From Corynebacterium sp. ACRPO (GTDB lineage: Bacteria > Actinomycetota > Actinomycetes > Mycobacteriales > Mycobacteriaceae): a DNA stretch of 64,000 nt. The position numbers and the translations under genes are program-made. The notes under the pieces were generated by a model. It was not told the DNA's origin, ran no database searches, and worked only from the letters and a program-made list of their open reading frames with translations. The stretch is from the NCBI RefSeq assembly GCF_022347205.1, contig NZ_JAKRNE010000009.1:1-64000 (forward strand), given 5' to 3'. Positions 25,336-33,857 of this stretch are shown here, one piece after another; position 1 is the first letter of the stretch; every line of letters begins with the position of its first letter.

Positions 25336-27012
25336 ATGACCACCGCGACTAATACCAAGCGCACGCCCCGCGCTAAAAAGCCCGAAGGCCAATGGAAGAT
25401 TGACGGCACCGAGCCCCTCAATAACGATGAGGTAATTAAGCAGGAAGACGGCGGGCTTTCTGCCAAGCAGCGCGTCATCGATATCTACTCCAAGCAGGGA
25501 TTTTCCTCTATCCCAGCCGATGACCTAGCCCCTCGCTTTAAGTGGCTGGGCCTTTATACACAGCGCAACCAGAACTTGGGCGGTGAGATGACCTCCAAGC
25601 TATCTAACGCGGAACTGCAGGACGAGTACTTCATGATGCGTGTGCGCTTCGACGGTGGCCGTGCCGATCCTGCCAAGCTGCGCGCCGTCGGTGAGATCTC
25701 GCGCGATTATGCCCGCTCCACGGCGGACTTTACGGACCGCCAGAATATCCAGTTGCACTGGATTCAAATCGAGGATGTGCCCACCATTTGGGACAAGCTC
25801 GAGTCTGTGGGGCTGAGCACGCTCATGGGCTGCGGCGATGTGCCGCGCGTCATTTTAGGCTCTCCAGTTGCCGGCGTGGCCGAGGACGAGATTATCGATG
25901 CCACCCCAGCCATCGAAGAGATTAAGAATAACTACCTGCCGCGCGAGGAATTCCATAACCTGCCGCGCAAATTCAAGACCGCTATCTCCGGCAACTCCCG
26001 TCAGGACGTCACGCATGAGATTCAAGACGTTGCCTTCGTGGGCGTGAACCACCCCGAGTACGGCCCAGGATTCGATTGCTTCGTTGGCGGCGGCCTATCC
26101 ACCAACCCGATGCTCTCGCAGTCCCTCGGCGCCTGGGTTCCCCTAGAGCGCGTGCCGGAGGTCTGGGCCGGTGTGGTCGGCATCTTCCGTGACTACGGCT
26201 TCCGCCGCAATCGCAATCGTGCCCGCCTGAAGTTCTTGGTAGCCAAGTGGGGCATCGAAAAGTTCCGCCAAGTGCTGGAGGAAGAATACCTAGACAAGCC
26301 GCTGTTGGATGGCATCCCACTGGAGGTCGAGCCTGGCTCCCGCGATCACTTGGGCGTGCACCGCCAGAAGGATGGCAAGTTCTACGTCGGCGTCAAACCT
26401 ACCGTGGGCCACGCCACCGGCGAGCAGCTCATCGCCATTGCGGATGTGGCCGAAAAGTTCGGCATCAGCCGCATCCGCACCACCCCGATGAAGGAATTGC
26501 TCTTCCTCGATGTGGAGGAAGAAGACATTCCGGCGCTCTCCCGCGCGTTGGATGAGACCGGACTGTACTCCCAGCCGTCCGAATTCCGCCGCGGCGTCAT
26601 CTCCTGCACCGGTCTGGAATTTTGCAAGCTCGCGCACGTGACCACGAAGGCCCGCGCCATTGAGTTGGTAGACATCTTGGAAGACACCTTGGGCGATCTG
26701 GACGTGCCGATTTCCATCGCGCTCAACGGCTGCCCCAACGCCTGTGCGCGTTCGCAGGTATCGGACATCGGCCTGAAGGGCCAGATTGTTACCGATTCCG
26801 AGGGCAACCGGGTCGAGGGCTTCCAGGTCCACCTGGGCGGCGCCCTTGGCCTGTCCCCGGACTGGGGCCGTAAGCTGCGCGGCCACAAGGTCGTCGCCGA
26901 TGAGGTGCCCGAGTACGTCATTCGCTTGGTCAATAAATACAAAGAGCAGCGCGAGGACGGCGAGCAATTCCGCCACTGGGTCTTGCGTGCCAAGGAGGAG
27001 GACCTGCAGTGA
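25336..27012 (+). CDS. cysI: Ferredoxin-dependent assimilatory sulfite reductase
   Basis: 558 residues. Reduces sulfite to sulfide with six electrons from ferredoxin. The siroheme-[4Fe-4S] ligands are visible as CTGLEFC and GCPNACARSQ (C-x5-C and C-x3-C), with two sulfite/nitrite-reductase ferredoxin-like half domains (DYARSTADFTDRQNIQLHWI and GVHRQKDGKFYVGV). Nitrite reductase is the alternative, but the neighbours (cysX, chelatase, cysZ, cobA) favour sulfite. Start ATG at 25336 has no close Shine-Dalgarno. Next gene overlaps by 4 bases. Confidence 0.93.
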   Translation: MTTATNTKRTPRAKKPEGQWKIDGTEPLNNDEVIKQEDGGLSAKQRVIDIYSKQGFSSIPADDLAPRFKWLGLYTQRNQNLGGEMTSKLSNAELQDEYFMMRVRFDGGRADPAKLRAVGEISRDYARSTADFTDRQNIQLHWIQIEDVPTIWDKLESVGLSTLMGCGDVPRVILGSPVAGVAEDEIIDATPAIEEIKNNYLPREEFHNLPRKFKTAISGNSRQDVTHEIQDVAFVGVNHPEYGPGFDCFVGGGLSTNPMLSQSLGAWVPLERVPEVWAGVVGIFRDYGFRRNRNRARLKFLVAKWGIEKFRQVLEEEYLDKPLLDGIPLEVEPGSRDHLGVHRQKDGKFYVGVKPTVGHATGEQLIAIADVAEKFGISRIRTTPMKELLFLDVEEEDIPALSRALDETGLYSQPSEFRRGVISCTGLEFCKLAHVTTKARAIELVDILEDTLGDLDVPISIALNGCPNACARSQVSDIGLKGQIVTDSEGNRVEGFQVHLGGALGLSPDWGRKLRGHKVVADEVPEYVIRLVNKYKEQREDGEQFRHWVLRAKEEDLQ

Positions 27013-27260
27013 ATTTTCGCCGCCAGCCCAACCCCAACCGCAACCACCCCAGCTTCTGCCCGTATTGCGCAGGCACCGACCTCTTCCCGGATGAGGAGGA
27101 TGACTTTGCCTGGAAGTGCCAGGAGTGCCTGCGGATTTTCTCCGTGCGCTTCCACGGCCAAGACGATGCCCCGGTAGCCCCCGCACCGGCCGTGTCTTCC
27201 AACGAGGCCCTAAAGCGCTCGCTTGCCCGCCGCGGACACTCCACGGCACCGCAGGCTTAA
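27009..27260 (+). CDS. cysX: CysX, small zinc-ribbon/ferredoxin-like protein
   Basis: 83 residues. Two CxxC pairs (FCPYCAGTD and WKCQECLRIFSVRFHG) form a zinc-ribbon or rubredoxin-like knuckle, then an Ala/Pro-rich tail. In C. glutamicum the gene after cysI, cysX, is thought to encode a ferredoxin-like electron carrier needed for sulfite reduction. A 4-base overlap with cysI indicates translational coupling. Whether the four Cys bind iron or zinc cannot be told from sequence. Confidence 0.85.
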   Translation: MNFRRQPNPNRNHPSFCPYCAGTDLFPDEEDDFAWKCQECLRIFSVRFHGQDDAPVAPAPAVSSNEALKRSLARRGHSTAPQA

Positions 27261-27271
27261 GGATGCGCCCC

Positions 27272-27958
27272 ATGCCCGCACTTATTACCCTGTCCCACGG
27301 TTCGCGGCATCCGGGCGCCGCGGCCGGCATTGAGCGTTTGACCCAGACCACCGGCCTGCGCCCAGCCCGCGCCGCACACCTGGAATTCAACGAGCCCGAC
27401 CTCACCACGGCCGCGCTCGAGCTCGCCCAGCTAGGGGAGACCGAGGCCATTGTGGTTCCCCTGCTTTTTACCCAGGGCTACCACCAGCGCGTGGACGTCC
27501 CGCGCGCGCTTGCCGACGCCTCCCAAACCTCCCACCTTTCCCTCCACCTTGCCCCTGGGCTCGGCACCGGCGAGGACCTCGCCCGCGTGCTCGCCTCCCG
27601 TACCCGGCCTGGCGATGCCCATGTGGTCATCTACTCCGTCGGTTCCTCCGATACCGCGGCTAACGATGCCATCCGTGAGCTAGCCCACCGCACCTTCGCG
27701 CTCACCGGCGTGCCCACGGCGGTGGAATTCGCCACCCGCGGTGGTCGCGAAGGGATCGTGTCCTTGTGCCGCGAGCATCAAGACCCCTCTCGCGTACGCG
27801 TTATTCCGCTCTTCGTGACCGAGGGCCTGCTCCTAGACCGGCTGGCGGGCGTTCCCGCGACCGTAGACCGCCCTCTCGGCACTGATCTCGCGGGCCTCGT
27901 TGCAGATCGCTTTCACCACGCCCGCCGCGCCGCACAGGAGGTGTTCGCGCCATGCTAA
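27272..27958 (+). CDS. cysY: Sirohydrochlorin chelatase-like protein (CbiX/SirB family)
   Basis: 228 residues. Inserts Fe2+ into sirohydrochlorin to make siroheme, the sulfite reductase cofactor. The CbiX signature LITLSHGSRHPGA carries the metal-binding His at the N-terminus, and VVPLLFTQGYHQRVDVP the second conserved His region. The second ATG (27272) is chosen because TAAGG is only one base before the first. Partial order matches C. glutamicum cysI-cysX-...-cysY-cysZ. Overlaps cysZ by 7 bases. Confidence 0.87.
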   Translation: MPALITLSHGSRHPGAAAGIERLTQTTGLRPARAAHLEFNEPDLTTAALELAQLGETEAIVVPLLFTQGYHQRVDVPRALADASQTSHLSLHLAPGLGTGEDLARVLASRTRPGDAHVVIYSVGSSDTAANDAIRELAHRTFALTGVPTAVEFATRGGREGIVSLCREHQDPSRVRVIPLFVTEGLLLDRLAGVPATVDRPLGTDLAGLVADRFHHARRAAQEVFAPC

Positions 27959-29001
27959 CCCTCATCCTCATTGCGCTCGCCGGTGCGGCCGCCAACCTCG
28001 TGGACGGTGGTATCGGCATGGGCTTTGGCGTCACGTCTACCACGATGCTGTTGTTGGCGGGTCTCGGTCCCGCGCAGGCCTCGGCCGTCGTTCATACCGC
28101 CGAGCTTGGTACCACGGCCATCTCCGGATTGAGCCACGCGCGCTTCGGCAACGTGGATTGGAAAACCGTGGTCCGTCTCGGTGTGCCGGGTGGGATCGCC
28201 GCTTTTTTGGGCGCTACGTTGCTGTCGAATATCTCCACCGCGGCGGCCGCGCCGGTGACCGCACTCATCTTGGTGGGCATCGGCGCCAACCTCATCTGGC
28301 GCTTCTCCCAACCACGCCGCCGTGGCTCCGCCTATAAGCGCACCCACTCCACGCCGTTTCTGGCCGGACTTGGCCTTGTGGGCGGATTCGTCGATTCCAC
28401 CGGTGGCGGCGGCTGGGGCCCGGTGTCGACCTCCACGCTCATGGCTATCGGCCGGGAGCAGCCGCGCCGCATCGTCGGCACGGTCAACGCCGCTGAGTTC
28501 CTAGTGACCTTCGGCGCTACCGCAGGCTTTATCGTGGGGCTCTGGCACGATATTGTCGCCAACTTGGCCGCAGTCCTTGCCTTGCTTATCGGTGGCGCTA
28601 TCACCGCGCCCATCGCTGCGTGGCTTATCTCCCGCATCAACCCCGTCCTGCTCGGCGGACTGGTGGGCACGGCCATCGTGGGCCTGAATATCAGCAAAGT
28701 CATCGGCGGTGCCGAGACGTACTTTGGCTGGGCAGTGCCTGCAGCAGTTACCCCCGTTGCCATCGCGATCGTGGTCGCGGCTGGTGTAGCGGCCACCATT
28801 CGTGGCGCGTTGCGCACCAGGCGTGCGCGTGCGGCGGAATTGGAAGCCGAAAACGCTGAGGAAGCCGCCCATGCTGATTTCCATGCCCCGGATTATCCGG
28901 AGCGCGTCGCTGCCGCCCACCGCGTCCACGGTTCGCGCAAGTCCGGCGTGACCATCGTGCAGGATAAGGCGCCCGAAAGCCCCGCTGCTGACCGCGCGTA
29001 G
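27952..29001 (+). CDS. cysZ: TauE/SafE-type permease CysZ (sulfate/sulfite transport)
   Basis: 349 residues with about eight membrane helices in two repeats (AANLVDGGIGMGFGVTSTT and GFVDSTGGGGWGPVSTSTL, each with the glycine-rich TauE loop) and an acidic C-terminal cytosolic tail of about 70 residues. The C. glutamicum homologue in the same cluster is proposed as a sulfate permease. Without sulfate-activation genes nearby, sulfite or thiosulfate uptake, or sulfite export, is equally possible. Overlap with the chelatase gene indicates one operon. Confidence 0.85.
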   Translation: MLTLILIALAGAAANLVDGGIGMGFGVTSTTMLLLAGLGPAQASAVVHTAELGTTAISGLSHARFGNVDWKTVVRLGVPGGIAAFLGATLLSNISTAAAAPVTALILVGIGANLIWRFSQPRRRGSAYKRTHSTPFLAGLGLVGGFVDSTGGGGWGPVSTSTLMAIGREQPRRIVGTVNAAEFLVTFGATAGFIVGLWHDIVANLAAVLALLIGGAITAPIAAWLISRINPVLLGGLVGTAIVGLNISKVIGGAETYFGWAVPAAVTPVAIAIVVAAGVAATIRGALRTRRARAAELEAENAEEAAHADFHAPDYPERVAAAHRVHGSRKSGVTIVQDKAPESPAADRA

Positions 29002-29106
29002 CACTTCCGCCGCGACCTTTGGCCACGATACGGACCAAACCCCAACTGCGGTGGGGTAGAGCGCGGCCACAAGTTGGCCTCGCGGACCCGGAAGGCCTCG
29101 AGGGTG

Positions 29107-29844
29107 CTACAGCCCGGCCACCTCGCCGATGACGTAGACCGCTGGCGCGGAGATCTCGTGCTTGGCCATCGTCTGCGCCAAGGTGCCCAAGGTGCAACGA
29201 TAGGCGCGCTCGGTAGAAAGCGTGCCCTCTTGGATGATGGCGCAGGGAGTGGAGGGGGAGAGGGAGGCTCCGATAAGCGCACTGGCAATCGCCGGGGCAT
29301 TTTTCACGCCCATGATGACAGCCAGCGTGGCGCCAGAGCGGGCGAGCGCTGCCCAGTCCACCAAGGACTTCTCATGGCCGGGCGGAAGGTGGCCGGAGAC
29401 CACCGTGAACCCGTGGACGATGCCGCGCTGGGTTACCGGGATTCCTACGGCCGCAGGAACGGAAATGGCGGAGGTTACGCCCGGAATGACCGTGGTGGGT
29501 ATAGACGCATCCGCCAGCGCTTGCACCTCTTCAAAGCCGCGCCCAAAGACGAAAGGATCGCCCCCCTTAAGACGGGCCACCTTGCGGCCGGCACGGGCGT
29601 GTTCGATGAGCAGCTCGTTGATCTTTTCCTGCGAGATTGACTTCTTATAGGGGAGCTTAGAGACGTCAATAAGCTCTTTGGAAGAAATATCACACAGCTT
29701 ATCGAGCTGCGCCGTAGGTCCCAGGTGATCGGCAAGAATAACCTCTGCATCCTGCAGGGCGCGCATGCCGCGCACGGTAATGAGGTCCCACGCGCCGGGG
29801 CCGCCGCCAATCAGGGTTACGGGATGAATCTGTGCGGAAGTCAT
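29107..29844 (-). CDS. cobA: Uroporphyrinogen-III C-methyltransferase
   Basis: 245 residues. Uses two S-adenosylmethionine molecules to convert uroporphyrinogen III to precorrin-2, the first step to siroheme and cobalamin. The SAM-binding GGGPGAWDLITVRG lies near the N-terminus, then ADHLGP, RLKGGDPFVFGRGFEE and VTSAISVPAAVGIPVTQRG. The CysG N-terminal dehydrogenase domain is absent, so precorrin-2 oxidation must come from elsewhere. Convergent with cysZ. With the chelatase it makes this locus a siroheme and sulfite unit. Confidence 0.93.
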   Translation of the reverse strand: MTSAQIHPVTLIGGGPGAWDLITVRGMRALQDAEVILADHLGPTAQLDKLCDISSKELIDVSKLPYKKSISQEKINELLIEHARAGRKVARLKGGDPFVFGRGFEEVQALADASIPTTVIPGVTSAISVPAAVGIPVTQRGIVHGFTVVSGHLPPGHEKSLVDWAALARSGATLAVIMGVKNAPAIASALIGASLSPSTPCAIIQEGTLSTERAYRCTLGTLAQTMAKHEISAPAVYVIGEVAGL

Positions 29845-29885
29845 AGGACTTCATCTTAGTGGGCGCCCGACTATGCTTGGGCCAC

Positions 29886-30908
29886 ATGGATACCGGTAAT
29901 TATGACGCCGAAACCGTGCGCTTTTTTGATGTGGCGCACGAAGGCGCCCAAATCCGCCTGGTGGCCGGAGAAGTGGAGCGCTGGGGCGAGGCGCTCAGTG
30001 GGCTCAATCCCCGCTCGCTTGTCATTATCCCCACCGACGCGATTGCCCGCCAGGCCGCCCACCTGGGAGTTGGCCTAGCCGAGCCGCTGCGGATCCCGAT
30101 TGTGGTCACTGAATCACTCCCGCGCTACGTGGGGGCTCTGGACGTGGTGGTGGTTGTCGGCGAGCCCGGCGAGTGCGATTGGGCGTCGCGCGCCCTCATT
30201 ACTGCCAGCCAGCGCGGTGCCACCACCGTGCTCATCGGGCCGGCCAAGGGTCCGCTGGTGGAGGACTGCCCGGAAGATACGCTCGTCACCCCTTGCTTGC
30301 CGACGACCGAGGGGAGCTCGCCCGCGCGCAGCATTGCCGCCCTGCATGCGCTGTGCTGCCTGCTCTATCAGGGCCCGACCGCGGTGAAGGAGACCCTCGA
30401 GGACCTTGCGGCGGCCGTGGACCGCGAGCTTGCGCAGCTTTCTCCCGAGCGCGATGCCACTACTAATCCGGGCCGCCAATTGCGCGAGTTTATTGACGGC
30501 GCCCGCATCATCCATTCCTGCGTGCTCGACCCGTACTCCTATTCCGATCGTCGCGAGCACGTGCAGCTCGACGCCCTCGTGGCCCGCATGGCTACGACCA
30601 TCTGGGCCGTACACGGCCTGCCGAGCGCTTATGTGGACCCAGCCGAATTGCGTCGCGCGCTCGACCGGGATTCTGATAGTTCCCCGGCTAATGATCTCTT
30701 CTATGACCCCTTCATTGATGGCGATGGTGCCGAGGGTGCTTTGGTACCCTTGAAGGTGGTTTTCTGGGGGCAGGAAGAGGCGAACCTGCCCAACTCGCTT
30801 GCAGTGCGCAGCATCGACTCGGAGCCGAGCCTAGGGCACCTTGCCCGCTCACTGCAGCTTATTACGCGGAGTTTTGCCGCGACCGCCTACGAGATTTCTA
30901 AAGGATAG
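29886..30908 (+). CDS. TobH/SIS-domain-like protein (Rv3256c-like)
   Basis: 340 residues. Residues about 60-170 (IPIVVTESLPRYVGALDVVVVVGEP, later ALITASQRGATTVLIG) look like the sugar-isomerase (SIS) Rossmann fold found in phosphosugar-binding proteins, followed by a helical C-terminal half. Lies directly before manA as Rv3256c does. Catalytic function unknown; a regulatory phosphosugar-binding role in mannose metabolism is a reasonable guess. Start ATG at 29886 lacks a Shine-Dalgarno; upstream in-frame codons are possible. Confidence 0.8.
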   Translation: MDTGNYDAETVRFFDVAHEGAQIRLVAGEVERWGEALSGLNPRSLVIIPTDAIARQAAHLGVGLAEPLRIPIVVTESLPRYVGALDVVVVVGEPGECDWASRALITASQRGATTVLIGPAKGPLVEDCPEDTLVTPCLPTTEGSSPARSIAALHALCCLLYQGPTAVKETLEDLAAAVDRELAQLSPERDATTNPGRQLREFIDGARIIHSCVLDPYSYSDRREHVQLDALVARMATTIWAVHGLPSAYVDPAELRRALDRDSDSSPANDLFYDPFIDGDGAEGALVPLKVVFWGQEEANLPNSLAVRSIDSEPSLGHLARSLQLITRSFAATAYEISKG

Positions 30909-30914
30909 AAACAC

Positions 30915-32144
30915 ATGCAGCTGTTGCACAGCGCCACCCGCAACTATTCCTGGGGCTCGCGTTCCCTTATCCCGCACCTGCAGGGCCAGCCCGATGCCGA
31001 TAAGCCCGTCGCAGAGCTGTGGTTCGGCGCCCACCCCGGCGACCCTTCCACGGTGGATGGTCGACTGCTCAATGAGGTCATTGCAGAGGATCCGGCAGGG
31101 CAGCTAGGCAGCCGCGTATCTGCCGAGTACGGCGAGCGCCTGCCCTTCCTGCTCAAGGTGCTTGCGGCCGAGGAGCCGCTGTCCTTGCAGGCCCACCCGT
31201 CAAAGGCGCAGGCGGAAGAGGGCTTTGCCCGCGAAAACGCCGCCGGCATCGAGCTCACCGCGTCTAATCGCAATTACAAGGACGATAATCACAAGCCTGA
31301 GCTCATTGTCGCGCTCACGGATTTCTATGCCATGGCCGGCTTCCGCCCCTTGGCGCGCACCCGCGAGCTTTTTGCCGCCCTCGAGTGCCCGGAGCTGGAC
31401 CACTACGTTGCCATGCTTGACGACGACCCCTCGGCAACCACCGAGTCCGCTAACCTGCGCGTCCTTTTCACCACATGGATTACCATTCCGTCTGCCAAGC
31501 GCAAGGAGCTCATTTCCGCCATTGTTGCCGCTGGCGAGCGCCTGATCGCCGCCGACCCAGCCGATTGGAAGTCCCGCGTCATGTCCACGGTGCTGGATCT
31601 CAACCAGCGCTACCCAGGCGATATCGGTGTGCTGGGCGCATTGCTACTCAACCACATCGAGCTCTCGCCCGGTGAGGCCGTCTACTTGGATGCCGGTCAG
31701 CTTCACGCCTATGTCTCGGGTCTCGGCGTGGAGATCATGGCGAACTCCGATAACGTGTTGCGCGGTGGCCTGACGCCTAAGTTCGTGGACGTTCCAGAAT
31801 TGGTCAAGGTCTTGACGTACGCTGCTGCCGATGAGCCGCGTGTGCAGCAACAAGATAAGTCCGCCCAAGACAATGTCCACGATGCCGCCGCATGGTCCTA
31901 CCCGGTACCCATCGAGGAATTCCTGCTGGATCGCGTGGAGCTTACCGGTTCGTCTTCTGTGGAGCTTGATTACGATGGCCCGACCATCGCCCTGTGTACC
32001 GCAGGTTCCGTAACCTTGACCGATGCTGCGGGCAAGACCCTCACCGTGACTCCAGGCCAGGCCGTCTGGCTGCCAGCCTCCGAGGGCCTCGTTACCGCTA
32101 CTGCGGAATCCGACGCCGCCGACCTCTTCGTCGCCCGCGCCTAG
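30915..32144 (+). CDS. manA: Mannose-6-phosphate isomerase, class I
   Basis: 409 residues. Interconverts fructose-6-phosphate and mannose-6-phosphate. Type-I zinc enzyme: NYSWGSRSLIP, PVAELWFGAHP, PFLLKVLAAEEPLSLQAHPSK (zinc ligands Gln and His), DNHKPELIVAL (Glu ligand), and LDAGQLHAYVSGLGVEIMANSDNVLRGGLTPKFVD (His ligand and substrate loop; signature in two parts). Starts 6 bases after tobH with AAAGGA, so probably in one operon. Completes the route F6P to GDP-mannose with manB and the guanylyltransferase. Confidence 0.96.
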   Translation: MQLLHSATRNYSWGSRSLIPHLQGQPDADKPVAELWFGAHPGDPSTVDGRLLNEVIAEDPAGQLGSRVSAEYGERLPFLLKVLAAEEPLSLQAHPSKAQAEEGFARENAAGIELTASNRNYKDDNHKPELIVALTDFYAMAGFRPLARTRELFAALECPELDHYVAMLDDDPSATTESANLRVLFTTWITIPSAKRKELISAIVAAGERLIAADPADWKSRVMSTVLDLNQRYPGDIGVLGALLLNHIELSPGEAVYLDAGQLHAYVSGLGVEIMANSDNVLRGGLTPKFVDVPELVKVLTYAAADEPRVQQQDKSAQDNVHDAAAWSYPVPIEEFLLDRVELTGSSSVELDYDGPTIALCTAGSVTLTDAAGKTLTVTPGQAVWLPASEGLVTATAESDAADLFVARA

Positions 32145-32162
32145 TCCGCGTTTAGTCCACAC

Positions 32163-32207
32163 AAGCACGCTTCGCCGCCGTCCTCCGGTTTCAGGCGAAG
32201 CGTGCTT
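32163..32207 (+). terminator. Terminator of manA
   Basis: Perfect 14-bp stem AAGCACGCTTCGCC/GGCGAAGCGTGCTT, followed by TTCAGTCTT. Confidence 0.85.
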
Positions 32208-32298
32208 TTCAGTCTTCATTACGGCCGCGTTGCGGTCTGCTCCGCCCAATTTTTGGCGCACATTGTGGCTGCGTCGTAACTACCGCGTTCCAGCGCAT

Positions 32299-32359
32299 AC
32301 AAAACAAGCACGTTTCCCCGATTTCTGCCTTTAAAATCGAGGAAACGTGCTTGTTTTGT
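32299..32359 (-). terminator. Terminator of the minus-strand membrane protein gene
   Basis: Perfect 19-bp inverted repeat (ACAAAACAAGCACGTTTCC and its complement) around a 23-base spacer; the stem ends in A/T-rich runs, giving U tracts on both strands. Shares AAGCACG with the adjacent manA terminator. Confidence 0.8.
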
Positions 32360-32386
32360 TCGTCTACGCCGAGAACCGGCTCCGAA

Positions 32387-33175
32387 TTAGCGCGTAGGCG
32401 CCGCTTCCCTCGGAGCCTGCTGGGCCGTGGCCGGTGCCTGCTTAGTTGGCACCAAGTCGGTAGGCTCCTGGTTCTGATCGGCGGAAGATCGCTCTGCAGC
32501 GGCATGGCCGGTGAGCTGTTCCTGCTCCGCCTTCTCGGCCTCGGGTCGCTCCGTGCCAGCTGGTTCCTGGGCCGGAGCGTTGGAATTCTTGCCCGAGTTA
32601 TCTTGCGCGGCAGGTGCCTCAGGTGAGGGCTGTGGAGTGGACGGACCAGTGGTGGCCGGCGGGGTGGTGCCGCCCTGGTTGCTCTGCGGGGCACCAGTAG
32701 CCTGCGAGCCGTTCTGGTTGCTCGGGTAATCAGGCGTTAGACGCTGATTTCCCTGGCCGGTGCCCTGACCACCCTGGGTGGTGGTATTGCCCTGCGAGGC
32801 GGTGCCCTGCGGGGAGATATTCTCCGGACGGTAGACCTTGGTGGGCTGGGTTGCTGCCTGTGGGCGCACTACCGCATTAGGGGCGAGAAACGGATCGTTG
32901 TTGTGCGGCTGCTGGTGCTTGGCATCACCGGATGAGGCAGTAGATGTCGTGGTGCGCGAGGAGTGCTTCTTCGAGGGAGAGCGGTCCGTGGAAGAAGTGG
33001 TGGTCTCCTCGGCTGCGGTGTGGGTCGGGGAGACGGAGGTGGTCGCGGACTGATCCGCGGCATTGGAATAGTTGGCGCTTGGCGAGCTCATGCGCCAGAC
33101 GGCGACTCCGACGACGGCCGCGGCGATCAGTCCGGCCACAATGAACACGTAGACGCGGCGCGAATCTGGCTTCAT
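32387..33175 (-). CDS. Single-pass membrane protein with a long low-complexity extracytoplasmic region
   Basis: 262 residues. Short basic N-terminus (MKPDSRRVY), one membrane helix (about residues 9-27), then about 230 residues rich in Ser, Thr, Gln, Pro, Asn and Ala, with runs of GQGTGQGNQ type and no recognisable fold. Such mucin-like stretches in corynebacterial envelope proteins are often disordered or glycosylated. Not recognised as a known family. No neighbours in the same orientation. It occupies the interval where C. glutamicum, as I recall it, carries sahH-proximal genes. Confidence 0.75.
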   Translation of the reverse strand: MKPDSRRVYVFIVAGLIAAAVVGVAVWRMSSPSANYSNAADQSATTSVSPTHTAAEETTTSSTDRSPSKKHSSRTTTSTASSGDAKHQQPHNNDPFLAPNAVVRPQAATQPTKVYRPENISPQGTASQGNTTTQGGQGTGQGNQRLTPDYPSNQNGSQATGAPQSNQGGTTPPATTGPSTPQPSPEAPAAQDNSGKNSNAPAQEPAGTERPEAEKAEQEQLTGHAAAERSSADQNQEPTDLVPTKQAPATAQQAPREAAPTR

Positions 33176-33422
33176 CGTGGCTGTCCTTTCTATGAGGTGG
33201 GCGGTTTCAGCCCAAGGAGGAGGGCGATACAGCGCCCCGGTAACAAGTTGGTAACGAGACTATCATGTTTGGGAAACATTGCGACGGCGTCGCAATTCTG
33301 TGATAAGTACACAAAAAGGCAGTTCACGGGCGTAGAAGGCCATGCAAACCTTTTCATCGTCTTCTTTCTTTCACTAAGAAAGCGTGTATAAATGGCGCTG
33401 AAAGCACCGAAGGAGTCAAAAA

Positions 33423-33776
33423 GTGAGTACTTGGGACGAAAATATTTTCAGCACGGACCTCAACGTCGATTTCTTGGACGAGATGGCAAACCTCGATGAA
33501 GAAGGGGTAATTCGCGCCGTCGAGGATGCCTGCGAGGTCGCGCACAGCAAGCCAAAACTCAGCGAAGAAGAGGAGCAGAATGCTCAAGCGGCGGCCACCA
33601 TTGCTGCCATTTGGGCTGGTGCGCCCTTTAGCGCGGGTGAAGTAGTCGAAGACTACCCCTATATTAGGGAACTGGTGGGCTCTGGTAGCGAGACCCTGAC
33701 GGAAAATGCCCTCGAGGTGCTTGAAAACGTCGAGGAAGAATATGACCTCGAGCCATTCATTGAGGCCCTGTCCTAA
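33423..33776 (+). CDS. DUF4259-like small acidic protein
   Basis: 117 residues, strongly acidic. The start STWDENIFSTDLNVDFLDEM resembles the DUF4259 opening (W-x-x-x-F-x-x-D-x-x-x-D-F-x-x-x-L), and the all-helical rest fits. Function unknown. GTG start with AAGGAG 7 bases upstream and a TATAAAT -10-like box near 33385. A GC-rich hairpin separates it from tmk. Confidence 0.75.
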   Translation: MSTWDENIFSTDLNVDFLDEMANLDEEGVIRAVEDACEVAHSKPKLSEEEEQNAQAAATIAAIWAGAPFSAGEVVEDYPYIRELVGSGSETLTENALEVLENVEEEYDLEPFIEALS

Positions 33777-33789
33777 GCCGAACCTGCTG

Positions 33790-33825
33790 CCCGCGGCAGC
33801 GGCCGTGCGAGAGCGGCCCCGCGGG
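33790..33825 (+). terminator. GC-rich hairpin between the DUF4259 gene and tmk
   Basis: CCCGCGG/CCGCGGG (7 bp) with an inner GGCC/GGCC, no T run after it. May be an attenuator or weak terminator. Confidence 0.4.
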
Positions 33826-33857
33826 TGAAATAACAGAAGGGAAGATAGCCCACACCA

